Positions 21,969 through 35,775 are shown, counted from the first letter of the stretch. The stretch: DNA of 64,000 bases from Moniliella sp. 'wahieum' (GCA_003971905.1 RSEE01000070.1:250501-314500), one strand, 5' to 3'. A program made the numbers and translations. The notes: generated by a model not told the origin, from the sequence alone.

Positions 21969-23800
21969 TTTCCTGGCTTGCCTATGCTACCTCCCCCTCT
22001 GCTGGCCGTTCACATTGTCAAACATCTAGTCGCTCCCCTCCCTCCTTCCACTTTTCCGCTCCCAAAAACCAAAATTGTACTACCAGTTCTCCCCTCTGCT
22101 GGTGCGTGCCAGCGTGCCAGGTGAGCGAGTGCAGCGGATGGAGAGAGTGGAGTGTGTGGATTGCTAGTTGGTTTTCTTGGTTGTCGTTGCCACCTGCACT
22201 GCGCACAGGCCGAAGGGAACAAGGATGCCGAGTAGGGCAGTTCAGCGAGCTCGAGAATGTCTTGTGTTTCCCAGAACACTACAAGCCGGCCAAGCAAGAA
22301 AAAAGGAGAAAAAAGGAGAGAAGGGGAAGAGGGCAGGTTAGTTGGTCTTCGTCCCTTTGTCCACAACGAGGACAACGGATAGTATACCAAAGAGGCAGGG
22401 CACCAACTTCAGGGTCCCTTTTCCCATTGGTTCATGGGCTCTTTGGCTCACTGGTTCATGGATTGCAACGTACCATGGCTAACCCAAAACAAGAACCGGT
22501 TTCTTCCCAGTGCAACTGTTCCGACCAGGGCAACGTCATGGCCAACGCAGGCACACATCCAAACACCACAAGTGCTACACCTGCAGCAGGTCATCGAGCC
22601 AACGCAGTCCGCCACCCCCCGTTCTTCGTCAGTCCCATTTCTCCTGCCAGGCTAGAACGCAGGCATCGGCAGGCGGAGGAGGGGACGCACCTAGTGCGTT
22701 AACCAGCGCGCCCTGAGCGGCATCGAGCATTACTACCGCCGAACGTTGCCATAGGGAGGGCAGAGGAACCACCGTGCCAGCAGCGGACATTTGGCGAGGC
22801 AATGATGCAAAGGAACAACCAACTTCGAGCGGGAAGAGAGGGAGAAGTAACGTGTCTGCTTCGGACCAAAACCTGCCAAAACTCAGTTTTTGGGGGGGTA
22901 AGAGCGGTGCGGCAGGGGGGTAGAGACGTGGCAGCGGATCCAAGTGTTGTTGGCAGGGAGTGGCGATGGATGGTCGTGTGAGGAGATGCAGGCTGCGACA
23001 CAAAGGGTTCTGGTTTAGTGTGAGCTCTCGGCTGACGTGGGTGCCAACTGTGACATAAGAACAGACGGAGGACGGGGAGTCTGGCTTGACGTTATCAGAA
23101 GACCCATGCTGTTATTTGGCCGACCGGAACTACTTGGGCTTGAGTGGATTGCTATCGCTGCAAGTGAGTTGGCACACGCACAGCTTGATGACTCGATCAC
23201 TGGTCACTCCAGTGACAGAGTACTCGCGCAGTCAGCTAGTGCCAGACTCTAGCTTGACCGGGTAGGGATCGGTGATCTCGCATCCACTGCCAATCTCTCT
23301 GCCTCGTCCATACATTCCCCCCGCCGATAAAAGACCACCCACCACCTCCAGGCTATATCGGGAGCGCACCTCCACGGCCTCAGCTCCATCTACGCGACAC
23401 ACCATATATGCCACTTACTCACCGCAGACCATTCTGAGTGCAAGATGGATTTTTTTCGAGGAGGGATATCTACCGTTTAGAGGTAGACCGAAGTCTCTCA
23501 TCCCATCCCACCACAATGGGCCCAGGAGCTGGGAGTAGAGAGACCTGGTACCAGTCCTCCTCATCCCCCGCCCGGTCACCTACTCCAAGGCACCGTTCAC
23601 CAGCACACGCACCACACCACCGCACTCGCCCCCGCGCCCAAGGGAGGCAAGGTGCGGTCAAGGTGATACGGGCCCGTCCCGCTACATGGGGAAACCGAAC
23701 GGGAAAAGGAGGGAAAGGAGCAAGTGGAGCGCATAGTCTGAGTCCGGCTCCGGGACGGGGAAGGGGGGCGGGGGAAAGGGGAGGGAGAGGGAACCTAGGT
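21969..23800. other. intergenic, 1.8 kb
   Basis: Between convergent RPB9 and RLI1. No coding block recognised on either strand; several Pro/Ser-rich open frames look like composition effects. Confidence 0.5.
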
Positions 23801-25812
23801 TTAATCACCCAGGAAGAAGTAGTCACCCGACAGTTTCTGCTCCTTGTCCTTGACCGAGTCGGCCTTGTTCACACGAGGACGCAGGTTGGTCGGGTCACGA
23901 CGCATCGTGACGCCCAAGGTGGCCAGGAAGGAGTTCATGCCCGTCAAGAGCGATTCGGGCGACTTGGCCACAGCGTTGATGGAGGGCGTACCCTCGTAGA
24001 CAATGACGCGGTCCGCAAGGTAGGTGGCCATAATAATGTCGTGCTCGATCACCATGGCTGTCTTCTTGGAGTGGAGGATAAAGCGCTTGATCATCCGCGC
24101 TGCTAGGATACGCTGTTCCGAGTCGAGGTAGGCCGACGGCTCGTCGATCAGGTACAGATCCGCGGCCGTACCCAGCGCCAAGACCAGCGCGACACGCTGC
24201 AACTCACCACCCGACAAGGTCTGGACTTCTTGGTCGATAATGTTGTCGAGGAACATGGGCTTGACCACGTCGCTCTGGAATTGAGGGTGCATAAAGGCCC
24301 CCTTGATCTTCTTGAGCAGCAGCATCCGCACCGTACCCTCAAACTTGGGTGCAATCGTCTGCGGCTTCATCGATACCTTCATCTGCGGCAACTTGTCCCC
24401 ACCCTCGTCCGGCTTCAACTTGCCCGCCAGCATCTTGACAAACGTCGTCTTGCCCGTCCCGTTCTCGCCGAGGAAGACAAGAATCTCAGAATCGTTAAAG
24501 GAGCCAGGCTGGATCTCGAGGGAGAAGTTGCCAAGCTTCTTCTTCATTGCTGGGTACTTGTACGCCCGGTTGCTCTCCACCACCGTGTCGTCGGCCGTCT
24601 CGGCAATCTTGAACGTCAAGCTCTCTTCGCGGAAACGCATGTTTTCAGCCGGGATGTAGCCATCCAGGAAGATGTTGATGCCCTCACGAACGGGGTAGGG
24701 AACAGTAACCACACCGTACACCGAAGGCACACCGTACAGGCAGCACACATAGTCCGAAAGGTAGTCCAGCACACTCAAGTCGTGCTCGACGCAAATGACA
24801 TACGTGTCGTCGTCCAACATGTCCCGAATCATTCGCGCCGCATTGAGACGCTGCTTGACATCGAGGTAGGACGACGGCTCGTCAAACATGTACACGTTGG
24901 CGCGCTGGACGCACGACATGCCAATGGCAAAGCGCTGCAGCTCTCCACCGGACAAGTTCTTCACGTCGCGGTCCAACACAGGCCTCAGGTCCAGCGTAGC
25001 CACAATCTGCTCCTTGTTGTCCCGCTCCAACTTGCCATCGAGCATCTGCGATACTGTCGCCTTACCCTTGACGGCACGAGGGATGTGGTCGACATACTGG
25101 GGCTTGATGAGCGCCTTGATGTTGTCCTCCAGCACCTTGGTGAAAAAGTTCTGCAGCTCCGAGCCACGGAAGTAGCGCAGAATTTCTTGCCAGTCAGGCG
25201 GGTCCGAGTAGCGGCCCAAGTTGGGCTTTTGCTTGCCAGCCAAAATCTTCAGCGCGTCGACTTGCCAATTCCATTGGTACCGACCAGACCGAGCACTTGG
25301 CCCGCACGAGGCTGTGGCAGCCGATGCAGCTTGAAGCTGTTGGGGCCGTAGCGGTGGGTAACCTCCGAGGTCAAGTTGGTGGGCAGCTTGATAATCGTAA
25401 TCGCCTCAAACGGGCACTTTTTCGGACACTGCATTCACAAAACACGCAACCGACACACACACACACACACACATCAGTCAGTGGACGCACTAGCGAAAGA
25501 AACGAGGGGCAAGCGAGGGGTCGAAACACACAATACCACAACCAATGCACAGTTGCTCAGAGATAAACGCAATCTTGCTCGAAGGTGTGACTTCAATGCA
25601 CAGACGGCCCATCCGGACCACCGGGCAGGAACGCTTGCATTCCTGGTTGCACTTTTTGGGCTTGCACTTGTCGGTGTTGACTGGAAGGAGCGAGTTAGGA
25701 GGATCCGGGGCGGAGAGGAGGGGGGACGGGGACGGGGACACGTACCAATGGCAATGCGCTGTTCCTTCTCGACAGGCTCAGAGCTGCCGGTGACCTTTTT
25801 CTTGGGCGGCAT
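23801..25812 (-). CDS. RLI1: ABCE1 / Rli1, ribosome-recycling Fe-S ATPase; one frame break
   Basis: Twin-ATPase that splits ribosomes after termination and acts in ribosome export and initiation. Three exons: 25746-25812, 25532-25680 and 23801-25428, with introns of 65 and 103 nt, the second carrying a CA repeat. The N-terminal Fe-S region is intact: [25 protein letters not shown], then CPKKCPF after splicing. First Walker A is GTNGIGKST; first signature [13 protein letters not shown]-loop region DEPSSYLD. Second Walker A is GENGTGKTT, second signature [11 protein letters not shown], then [12 protein letters not shown]. Both catalytic halves are complete. One base is missing just after the first Walker A (near 25248), shifting frame into the rest. 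Predicted length about 614 residues, matching yeast Rli1 (608). Strongly conserved and essential in eukaryotes, so the break is almost certainly an error. Confidence 0.96.
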
Positions 25813-26571
25813 GGCGGACAGCTAACAGCGGTGGTGGTGGTGGTGGTGGTGGTAGGCCAGTCGAGAGGTGGGCAGCGGCGGGCAGCGCAACTGCTCCGTT
25901 CCGCCGTCTGAGGTTGAGGTTTGGTGGGTCTTGGCTGCCTATGCCCTGCTCGCCGGCTCACCCTCCGCCTCACCCATCCACGCGAAGACTTTTTTTTTCC
26001 TCTCTCGGCGCGGCTGCCATTAATAATAAATTCCGCCTGACACTGTGGGGTGCCGGGAGTGAGAGGCGGAACGTACAACCTAGGGACGGCCACAGTGCTG
26101 CCGTGCGGCGTCTGCGCCTGTGGTTGGTTTGGCCATCCAGGGGACGACCAGACGAAACACGGGGGCAGTGAGTGGAATCAGACCAAAGTGGGTGCAATGT
26201 GGAACGAATGGGGCCCACCACATGCGCATGAGCCCTGGTCACGTGATCTCCTGATTGCGATGGGTAGGCGCAGCCGCTTCAACGCACATTTTGTCAGAAA
26301 TCCCCCGCGCTATGCTCATTTAACTTTCGTAGAAGCGAGTCACCAGCCAGTCCAGTCACCATAGCCCCCTACTCAAGGTTATCACTACCCACCATCCTGC
26401 CTGTTGGCTTGCTGGGGCTCTCTCTTGTCTACCACCATGTTCCGGCAAGGCGTTGAGGGGTGTGTGCTTGCTGTTCTCACGCGCACACTCTCTCGATCTT
26501 ATACTTTCTAGCACTCGCCCTCTCTCTAACCCTCTCTTCTCTCTCTCATCGACCTGCAGATCGTGGACCTG
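25813..26571. other. divergent promoter region, RLI1 / Ariadne gene
   Basis: Shared upstream region. A GGT repeat (about 25832-25852) lies just upstream of the RLI1 ATG. An ATG at 26437 could be a short first exon of the downstream gene (possible intron 26460-26559), but that join reads into a stop as sequenced. Confidence 0.4.
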
Positions 26572-28321
26572 ATGGCCTCCAGCGTCATTAGCTCGGATTC
26601 GGAACGGTTCTTGAGGGGGAGGTGAACGCCATGAACATTGGCGACAGCTTGAACTCTACTGGATCCGACGATGAAGGCTCGGTCGAAGACTTTATTTTGA
26701 CTTTGGCAGCGATTCAGATGGCAATGAACCCGGGATCATGAGCCCCCAATGGGAAGAGGACTCCGATCAAAAATGCCCTACGAGGTCGACTGCTCCCCGC
26801 TTACCGAGCGGCAGCTGGTTAGATGGAAACCGAGATGGTCCACGACGTGGCTACCACGTTCAATTACGATGTACGTCCTTCTCCCTCATTTCCCCTCTCC
26901 TATGATCCACCCCTTCAATCGGCCATATAGCTAACCTTTCCATTGTCCTCCTATTTGGTACTTCTCCCCTCCTCCAGATGAACGAAGCAGCAACGCTGCT
27001 GCGCCACCTCAAATGGGACAAAGAACGCTTGTTTGACCAACTTATTACATGCCCACATGATTTGCACATGGAAGCTGGCGTCCTGCTGAATGCCCCCCAC
27101 CGACCAGTCAGACCTGACGGCCGTCGACGATTTACCTGTAAGGTGTGCACAGTTCTACTGAGGAGCTGGTCCAGTGGCTTCGTCTGCTACACGACAGAGC
27201 CACGACCAGGAGGGGACAACGATGCAGGTTCTCGGGCTTGCATGTGGCACCGATACTGCACCGATTGTTATACCCACTGTCTTACGCTGCAGATTGAGGA
27301 GTACCAAGCACCTGGAACAATCAAGTGCATGAACGACTGCAAGGTGGTGTTGGGGGACGGGCTAATCAAGAAGCTGGTGTCAGTCGAGGTGTGGGCCAAG
27401 TACCGTCGGCGGCTCAACCGGTTGCTGGTGGACCACCTTGGTTCGTTGCGCTGGTGTCCTAGCCCAGGGTGCGACATGGCGGTCCAATGTAGTATTAGTA
27501 TCCCTTCCTCGTCGCGTCGGTGGGCTATGCTCGACCCGGCTGTCACCTGCGGCCGTCGTGGTCATGCCCCGTTCTGCTTTGCTTGCGGCCACGAGGAGGC
27601 GCATGCCCCATGCCCGTGCCCGATCGTCCAGGCGTGGTTGCAAAAGATGTGCGATGAGAGCGAGACGTTCAATTGGCTCCGGTTGCATACCAAACCCTGC
27701 CCCCACTGCGCATCGAGCATCGAAAAGAATGGCGGGTGCAACCACATGACCTGTCGCCAATGCCGGCACGAATTTTGCTGGGTCTGCTCGAGAGACTGGC
27801 ACATTACACCGACGCGTGGACTTGCAATCGGTTTCTTCCCCAAGACCAACAGAACCAGAGGGACGCGAGGGTCGCATTGATGCGGTACCAACATTACCTT
27901 AAGCGGTATCGGAATCATCACCGTTTGCCCAACTGGACGAAAAGTGGGCCCGTAATGTGGTTGGTCAAGTGCACCAGCTCCAGAAGAGAGCCAGCTAGGT
28001 TGGACTCCGTTGAACGTGTTGCAACAGATGGCTGTGCCTGCAGCAAGCGATCTCGGCAACGCTCAAGTGGACCTATGCCATGGCGTTTTACCTCGAGCGC
28101 AATGCGGAGGTAGAGATATGGGAGGACAATCAAGCGATTTGGAAGCGCGTCGAAGAGTTGTCCGAGAGCAATTCCAGACCACCATCCACCCGGCGACGTG
28201 GCAGGCGTTCCAAGCCAAGGTGCGCGCGACTTGGCCGTCTATGCGGAACGCCGCCGCCAAGGGTGGTGTCAAGCATACGTTACAGGGGTTTGAGGAGGGA
28301 CAGTGGAAGTTTACCATCTAG
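26572..28321 (+). CDS. Ariadne-type RBR E3 ubiquitin ligase; frame-broken
   Basis: RING-between-RING ligase that forms a ubiquitin thioester before transfer. Order seen: acidic N-terminus (about 26640-26760); PYEVDCSPLTERQL, the Ariadne UBA-like lead-in; an intron at about 26871-26978; then LLRHLKWDKERLFDQL. RING1 follows (FTCKVC..., HRYCTDCYTHCLT), then LRWCPSPGCDMAVQC and GHAPFCFACGHEEAHAPCP (IBR). RING2 is CPHCASSIEKNGGCNHMTC (about 27700-27760), in which the Cys of GGCNHM is the catalytic residue by comparison with HHARI. RCRHEFCWVC closes RING2. The Ariadne C-terminal helices follow in other frames (RYQHYLKRYRNH, AFYLERNAEVEIWEDNQ, ending GQWKFTI at 28321). About eight frame changes are needed, more per kb than in most neighbours. 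Start uncertain. Confidence 0.88.
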
Positions 28322-30181
28322 TGGTGGTCATTTGGCTCGCTCCATCCAGCTCTACTCAGGGCAACCTCATCATGGTTCCCTCTTTACCTGTGGCTGTTCT
28401 TACGTTTTTGATGGGAGCACACCATGTATGTACTTTTCCCCAGTAGTAACCTGTCTGACCGTCTACTTCTATTCAGGCTGGAATCGATGAGGATATCGAT
28501 TGAGATTCGGATGTGGAACTTCGTCAGGGGGTATACCATACGAAAAGGAGTATAGACAGCAGACATTCGGGGGTTTGTCCGCTCCGCGTTGTTGTTCCAG
28601 AGGGCGGACAGACGAAGCGCTTTGGGGGCGCAGCACTGCGCGCCCATCTTCGTCGGAGCACAGGGTGCACAACGTGTATAATCAACTGTGATACTTGTGG
28701 GGGAAGGGGCTATAAGCGCCAAGCTGAGCGCTCAGGAGCGCACGTTAATAAGCGTTATAAACCTGTTCTTAATGGACTATGGCCGGCAGATCGACAGGGC
28801 GGGACAAAGACAGGGGGCGGTTCCTTGGCGCGGGTCCAGCCGGCGGGTCTGAAAGGATCTGAGATGATCGAGGAGATCAAAAGAGAGTAAGGAATTTGAA
28901 GCTGGAGGCGGGGGAAAGAGGAAGAGGGGAAAAAGGATGATCGATGAGAGGGCTAGGTCCCGCCAAGTAGAGAGAATGTAATAGCGGGGATGGTCAATGG
29001 TGGACGGTGGGGGTGTGGAGGGGGGTGGAGGCGCCGCCGCTGGTCAGCGACACAGCGACGATGAGGTACAACAAACCAAAGCTTGCGATGGTTGGGTGGG
29101 GCAGGTGGAGCACCGGGGCGTAGCCCGAGCAACTTAGACTTTTATCGATGTGTGATGTCTGATGCATGGTGTGTCTGATGCATGATGTGGAAAAGGGGCG
29201 CCGAGCGAGGAGAGCGGGTTGGAACGGGCAAGAGTGGCGGGGTGCGTGGGACAGGAACATGCGCCCAATGGCCGCAAGCCACAGGGGGACGCAGGGGCGC
29301 TGGGTGGTCTTGGGTGGCGCATGCAGCATGCTGCATGACGTCAGCGTGCCTCCGCCGGTTGGAGATGGGATGGGCTGGCATGGGCTCTGGGATGGGGGCT
29401 TGCTGGCCGCCGCAGCGGCTGGGCTGGCTGTGCTGGGTGCCCCACCGCGGACGCTCTGGCGGCTCAGCCGGCGGACTGAGCCAGTGCGAGGAGCCAGCTG
29501 GACCTCAGCGCCTCAGCGCGCTGTGTATGCCAGTGCGACTCGGCCATGCTCTCGGTGTCTGAATTAGCTCTGCTTTGCTCCGCAGTCTGGCGACGAGAGG
29601 AAGGGAGTGGGGCGAGTGAATGTCCTGGGCGATTTGATGATCGAGGAGAGGGTGCAAGGCGTGTAAGTGAGAGACCAGACTAGCAAGGACGATGCGTCGC
29701 AACTGGTAGCACCATACGGAGATGGGTGGCGGAGCGCAAGTGCTGACACACGGCAGGCGGGCAGACGACGTGACGCGTGATGGGGAGGGGGGAGTGCGGC
29801 CGTGCGCTGCGGCAGGCACTGGCGCACTCTATCCCTTGCCCGTCCCAGCAGCTACCGCATGCTTGCGTTCCGCGTACGTTGAGCGTTCACGCGTTCACGT
29901 TCAGGCGCTCTCTCATCCACCGCATCCTCACCGGTCAGCGTAACCCCTCAGGGCCTCGCTTGCGCTGCAAGGAGAGGTGGGTGACAACACTGGCCCAGTG
30001 CACGCGCATGTCAAGCCAAGTGCACTTTAATCCAGTCGGCCCAGTCGAGACCAAGAGGAGGCGCATCTCCCAGACGCCAGTGTGCGTTCTCGTGTCCTTC
30101 TGCTTCCTTCTCTCCTTCTCTCTTTCTCCTTCCCCTTCTCCGCCTCTTCCTCTTCGTTCTCCTCCTCCTCTTGTGGACCCC
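28322..30181. other. intergenic, 1.9 kb
   Basis: No recognised gene on either strand. The 29.1-29.9 kb part holds many ATGCATG/TGATGCATG-like repeats (29160-29190) and GCTGGC/TGGGCT runs. It includes the promoter of the O-GlcNAc transferase gene. Confidence 0.5.
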
Positions 30182-33100
30182 ATGCCCCACAGCCCACATC
30201 CGCGCCCGCCATCCCGCGCCCCGCTGCGCCCTCTCCGCGCAACTAGGTCCTTGCTGCCCACCCTCCCGCCCTCCCCCGCCTCCTTGCCGCTGCCTCCACC
30301 ACCTCCACTGCCTCCACAGCCCCGATGCCCAGGCCGAGGTCCTCGCCCTTATTGTCCAAGCCTCGGCTCAAGAAGCAGCACAAGGGTGGTCCAACGGAAG
30401 CTATGTGGTGGACCACGCCACGCGCCAAGTCTCGCCGAGCCCTACCTCGCTGCCTCGCCTCACTCCTGCTCCCGAAACTACTGAACTCGGCCTGCTGTCC
30501 CCCTGCTGCTGCAAGCCTGCCAACTGTGGCTGTGACAGTGAGCACCCCTGGAGCAAGCTCCGAGACCAGCGGCACCTCCCCTCTCCCTCCTGCCAGTGTG
30601 GACAAGCGACAGTGGTACGAGTCGGACCCTATTGCCGACCTCAAGCTGGGCGGAGTGCCGAGCATGCCCTCATGCCAGGCCTCAGCTGCAGATGCTGCCA
30701 CCCCCCGACTCGCCCGAATTTATGCTGGAGCATTTCTCCAAGATGGCCGCTATTGGTCGGGCTGCTCGCTGGCCCAGTCGCCTCTGCAGCCAAGGCCAAC
30801 CGGCCACCTCCAACACCCCACCCCACCCCAGATCTGTCCATCCCCCAGCCTATGCCGCCTCCTCTCCTTCCTCTCCGCATGCAGCCCATCCCCCGTCCCT
30901 CTCGCTCCACCCGTGCTGGTTCTGCTGTTGAAAGACAACGACGCCACACGCCCCAAAGCTTTCCCATTCCGGTGGTCCAGAGACGCCCAACGGTACTGCA
31001 CAGGCTGGATGGTGGATCCCCCGGACGCCCTTGATCGGCTCCAGCAAGCCTACCAGTACTGACGCACCTTACTTCCAGCCTTCGTACGTGTCTCTGCCCT
31101 CATTACCATGCACTTGGGCGTTGTTCTTTTTGTGTTCGTTGATGCTGACAATCAACTTCTTACCCGATACGTTACCTCGATACCAACAGGTACCACTCTG
31201 AGCCAAGAAGAGTTTTCCGCTTTGGCTAGCTTTGCTGCCTGCACAACCGCCGCTCTGACGCGCCGAGTGGCCACGAGGGACCCTGATTCACCCTCTGCCT
31301 TCCTCCCCTCGACCCGAGGAGCAAGCCGACCTGATCAACCAGCTCAAGGCCTGGGCTGGACTTGAAGGTGATGAGAAGCAAGAAGCAGCGCTTAAGTACC
31401 TCGAGGAACGAAAACGGCAGAGTCTTGCGCCTTCCTTTCCATCCTGCCTCCAATGGTGATTCAGAGAGCGAAGCGCGTGTCTATCCAGCCTACTTCCCAC
31501 CCGACTTTGCTAGCCACTACCAAGCACTTCTACGAGCCTTGACCGAAGGGTACTATGAGCGCATCCATCTCGAGGACATTGACCGCGCTAAAGAAAGAGA
31601 GAAGCACAACGCAAATCCTTTTGGGCCAGCGGCCCAACCTCCCACATCATCCTCCGCCTTTCCCTTCTCTGCCGCTCCCGCAGCGGAGACGCAAGAGCAG
31701 AAACTTCTCGTGGTACGCAAAGCCCTGGAGGGCCAGAATGATGCGTTGTATGGCATGCCCGGCCCCGCGTACAGCACTTCGAACGTTACCCACCCTCCCC
31801 CAGGAGCAAGATCCGGCAATGCTGATCGTCACAGGGGCGACGGCGAGCCAATCGGACATAGGGTCCGAGTAGTCCGAGAAAGCTGCTCCAGTTTGCTCAT
31901 CACCTGTTGCTACCTCTCTGCCGGGAACTAAGACGCTGCATCCTACTTTACTCCCTTTGCTTCACGTCCTCCATGGTCTCCACCCGCTCCATCTGCCCAC
32001 GCTGCTTTTGTCGTGTGCATTTATACTGCGGGCGATTACCATGGCTCGCTCTGGTACAACACCCTCATCTGCGCCTTGATCCAAAGTACGTGGAGGCAAT
32101 GAGCAACATTGGTACTACTCTCCGATCTCTGGGCCGATGGAACGAAGCGGAGCAGTGGTGGTGGCGCGCGATTCGCATCAAGCCAGGGTACTGGGACGCG
32201 TACGACAATTTGCTTGGCGTACTCTGCAACGACAAGAAGAAGGTGCTGGTTCTTTACTGTCCCCGCTTGGTACGCAGGCTGGCGTAGAAAGTTCGGCCCT
32301 ACTCCTACCCCCTGTCGACTTGCCCGCAACGACACCCAAAGTCGTTATGGGACACGCACGTTTCGACCAGGCACTGGCGCTTTGTGAGTTGGTGGAGCAG
32401 CACGTTACTGGACAGACCTCCCCAGGCATCGCTACGTGCCCCACTGCGTTGCCGGCGGTTCAGATCCCACGACTACAAAACCTACTACACCAAGGGCAAT
32501 CTCAAGTACGTGATGGCCATTACTCGAACCAAGAGGCTGCCAAGGAGTACGAACACGCAGTCGAGCTCGTCCTTCGCCTTTGCCCTCGCTCGCACGCAAC
32601 TTGCGCGATTTGGTGGTGGCCACTTGTATTGGCGCCATTCTTACTTTCGCGTCGACGTGCCGGGCTGCCTCGATGCCCCAGTACGTCTGGCCAATGCACT
32701 GGGCATCAACCTGGCTGATCCCTTGCAGGCCCAGATGGTGGGCCGGGGTAAATATGAGGCACTCTTGCGGGAAGGATTGGTGAGCGCCGTGCACCGTGGT
32801 GGTGATGCTTTGGTTCACACTTTGCTCGAAATGGGCAGGGGCTACCCCCCATGGTCCTCTTAACCCCGCCAGCTGCTGCCACATTGACGGCTGTGCTCTT
32901 CGAGTCGACCCATGGGTATCTCCCTCGCTTGTCCACAGGGTCGGGGGGACGCGGCGGCAGTCAGCACGTCGGTTCAGGCGGCCAACAGCGCCTTGTCGAC
33001 GGTGCTCATCACCCTGTCCAAGCTCTACCAGGATGCAGTTTCGAGCCTGGCCGCGGGACCGCATGCTGCGTTAACGTTGGCTGGCATTCCTCGAGTGTGT

Positions 33101-35775
33101 CGCTGCTGCCCATGTACTATCTTGCTCTCTCGGTTCATCCCTCGGCTTCCACATGCAACAACCTCGGGATCATCCTTTCCTCCATCCCCGTCTCTACCAC
33201 CATCTATGCCTCGGGACAAGCCAAGATGGTGTCGGGCCAGACCTTGGCGTTGCACTACTACCAACACGGCCTTCACTTGGACCCCAATCACCCCCATCTT
33301 ACACCAACCTGGGCAGCTTGATCAAAGAACTGGGCAACCTCCCGGAAGCGATCGGATGTACACCAAGGCGGTCGAGTGCAACCCAGTGTTTGATGTGGCA
33401 CTGGCCAACCTAGGCAACGCAATCAAAGATCAGGCCGGACCCAAGATTCGTGGTCTATTACCGTCGTGCTGTGGCAGCCAACCCCAACCCCGAGGCCTTG
33501 TGCGGACTGGTCAATGCGCTGTTGGCCATTTGCTCGTGGGAGGACGTGTACGGAGGACCGAGGTTGATGGACCGGGTGTGTGCAGCTGGTCAACCGACAG
33601 CTGGACGAAGGGAGAGTGTATGGGGCCGGTGCTGGCCTCGGATGCTCCGCCACAAGTTTGGCTCACTCGGATCTTGGCCACATTTGGCGACTACTCGCCG
33701 TTGGCCCAGGCCGAATGGGGTCGGAAACTCGAGGTCCTCTTTGCTTCGTCCCCCTGTCCGTCCAGGGCGCTAGTGCCCGTCCGGTGATGGCAGAAGGATC
33801 GTTCTTGCTTCGTGTGGCGGAACGCGGGTGCGCGACGGGCCATGCGGCGATGGTACCTTGACTGTGCCAGGGCGAGCCAACAACAGAATACACTGATTGT
33901 TCCGCAGCGGCAACTGCACGAAGCGCACAAGTACCCTCGCATTCCGTTGCCGGCACGGATGGTGTCGGTGGTGGTACCGACGGTGCTGCCGTTCCATACG
34001 TTTACTATCCCCTCCCTGCCCGGCAAATCCGGTTGATCTGTCACCGCAATGCGCTCGCATCTGCATGCCACCTTGGCCCAAGGGTGGGTCCCCCACACGT
34101 GTATCCCCCGCCGGCCATGCCCATGGGGCGACTCAAGGTGGGCTACATCAGTTCGGACTTTAACAACCATCCGCTTGCCCATTTGATGCAGAGTTGTTTT
34201 GGCATGCATGACCATACGCGATTCGAAGTATTTTGCTATGCCACCACGCCGCCGGACGGATCGCCGTACCGGCGCAAGATCGAGGCGGAAGCCGAGCACT
34301 TTCTCGACGTGTCGGGCTGGGCGAACGAGGTGTTGGTCCAACGGATCGTTTCGGATGGCATCATATCTTGGTCAACCTCAATGGCTACACCAAGGGCGCG
34401 CGGAACGAAGTGTTTGCCGCTCGGCCGTCGGTCCAGGTAGAGTTTATGGGGTTTGCTGGGGCCTTGGTATCAGGCTGGACTGATTGGATCGTGGCTGATC
34501 CATTGCTTGTCCTCCCGAAATGACGTCGCCCACCCAAGCCCGCTTGGCCAGCTCTTCCTCTTCTTCCCTGGCCAGTGCGGCGGATTTTGTAGGGGACTTG
34601 GACCCCGAGGGAGCACGAGAGGATTGGGTGTACAGCGAACGTTCATCTACATGCCCCACTCGTACTTTGTTACCGACCACAAACAAGGCTTTCGCGAGCC
34701 CGAAACCAACTTGCCCCTTCTTTGCCCCTTACGCCCGATGCGCTGGGCCGAAGAGGAACAAACGATGGCTGGCACGACGGGAACTGTTCCCCCACCTGCC
34801 AGAGGAGTATGTCATCTACCTGTTCCTGCCAACTGTACAAGATTGATCCTACCTTGTTTGACTTATGGCTGCGCATCCTCCGTCGCGTCCCGCACTCATC
34901 TTGTGGCTACTCAAGTTCCCCGCCGCAGGCGTGGACCACTTGCAACGTGCCGCCCGCTTGAGCGCCGGGGACGACGTGGCCGCGCATCGTATTTACCGAC
35001 GTGGCACCCAAAGACGTCCACATCCACCGCGGCCGCATCGCCGACTGTTCCTCGACACGACCGAATGTAATGCCCACACGACCGCGGCCGACGTACTCTG
35101 GTCCGGCACACCCGTGCTCACCTGGCCCAAGCACCACCACAAAATGTGCTCGCGCGTCGCAGCGTCCATTGTGACCGCGACGGGCACAGGCGCGCAGTTG
35201 GTCACCCACTCGGCCCAAGAGTACGAAGACCGCGCGGTCCAACTCGCCTTGGGTGCGGTACACGTATTTGGACGCCTGCGGGCAGAAGGTGGTCCCTCTT
35301 CTACTCCTGCTGCTGCTTTGGCTCCTTCGGACCCGGTCGGCTCCTTCCCCGCTTCGGCCTTGGCATGCAACCCTTCAGCTCCTACGGCTGTCGCGCCCGG
35401 TGGCGTGCCCAGCGCAGGACGCACCCCGTTCCTGCAGGCAATGCCGCCGTCGCTGGCACCAGCAACAGCAGCAGCAACTGGTTGGAGCACGTTACTTGCC
35501 GCGCGGGGCTGCGGCGCCGTGGCGGCAGTGACGCGGCAGGGCGAGGGCGAGCTGGTGGAGCTCGTCGGTTCTTGTTCTTGTCGCGGGACTCGTCGGCGTT
35601 GTTGACACGCAGGGCTGGATGCGCTCGTTGGAGCGCGGGCTGGAGGAGGCGTGGCGCCGCTGGGTCGCTGGCACGGATGCGGAGGATACCCGAGTACCGC
35701 GCCTTGCCCCCGGACGCACCGGAGCGCATCAGCCCGCACATCTGGGTCGACCAGCCGGTGCGGCCGAGTGGGTAG
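30182..35775 (+). CDS. protein O-GlcNAc transferase (GT41), TPR + catalytic; heavily frame-broken
   Basis: Transfers GlcNAc from UDP-GlcNAc to Ser/Thr of nuclear and cytoplasmic proteins. The N-terminal part (30.2-31.9 kb) is low-complexity Pro/Ser/Ala. TPR units are seen at about 32085-32225 (YVEAMSNIGTTLRSLGRWNEA) and 33270-33430 (NLGSLIKELGNLPEA, then CNPVFDVALANLGNAI). The first catalytic half begins about 34118: RLKVGYISSDFNNHPLAHLM, then HTRFEVFCYATTPPDG, and VNLNGYTKGARNE in another frame. The second half is at about 34830-35280: NLYKIDPTLFDLWLRILRR, whose Lys matches the essential UDP-binding Lys of human OGT, and CNAHTTAADVLWSGTPVLTW, the family nucleotide-binding motif. RVAAS and EYEDRAVQL follow. 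The C-terminus after 35300 is Ala/Pro-rich. At least ten frame changes are needed; some may be introns I did not resolve. Start chosen at ATG 30182 is tentative. Confidence 0.82.

Noticed and set aside
24230-25351. Long plus-strand open frame antisense to RLI1
   Set aside because: Shadow of the strongly conserved minus-strand RLI1 frame; its His/Leu/Val-rich composition reflects the opposite strand.
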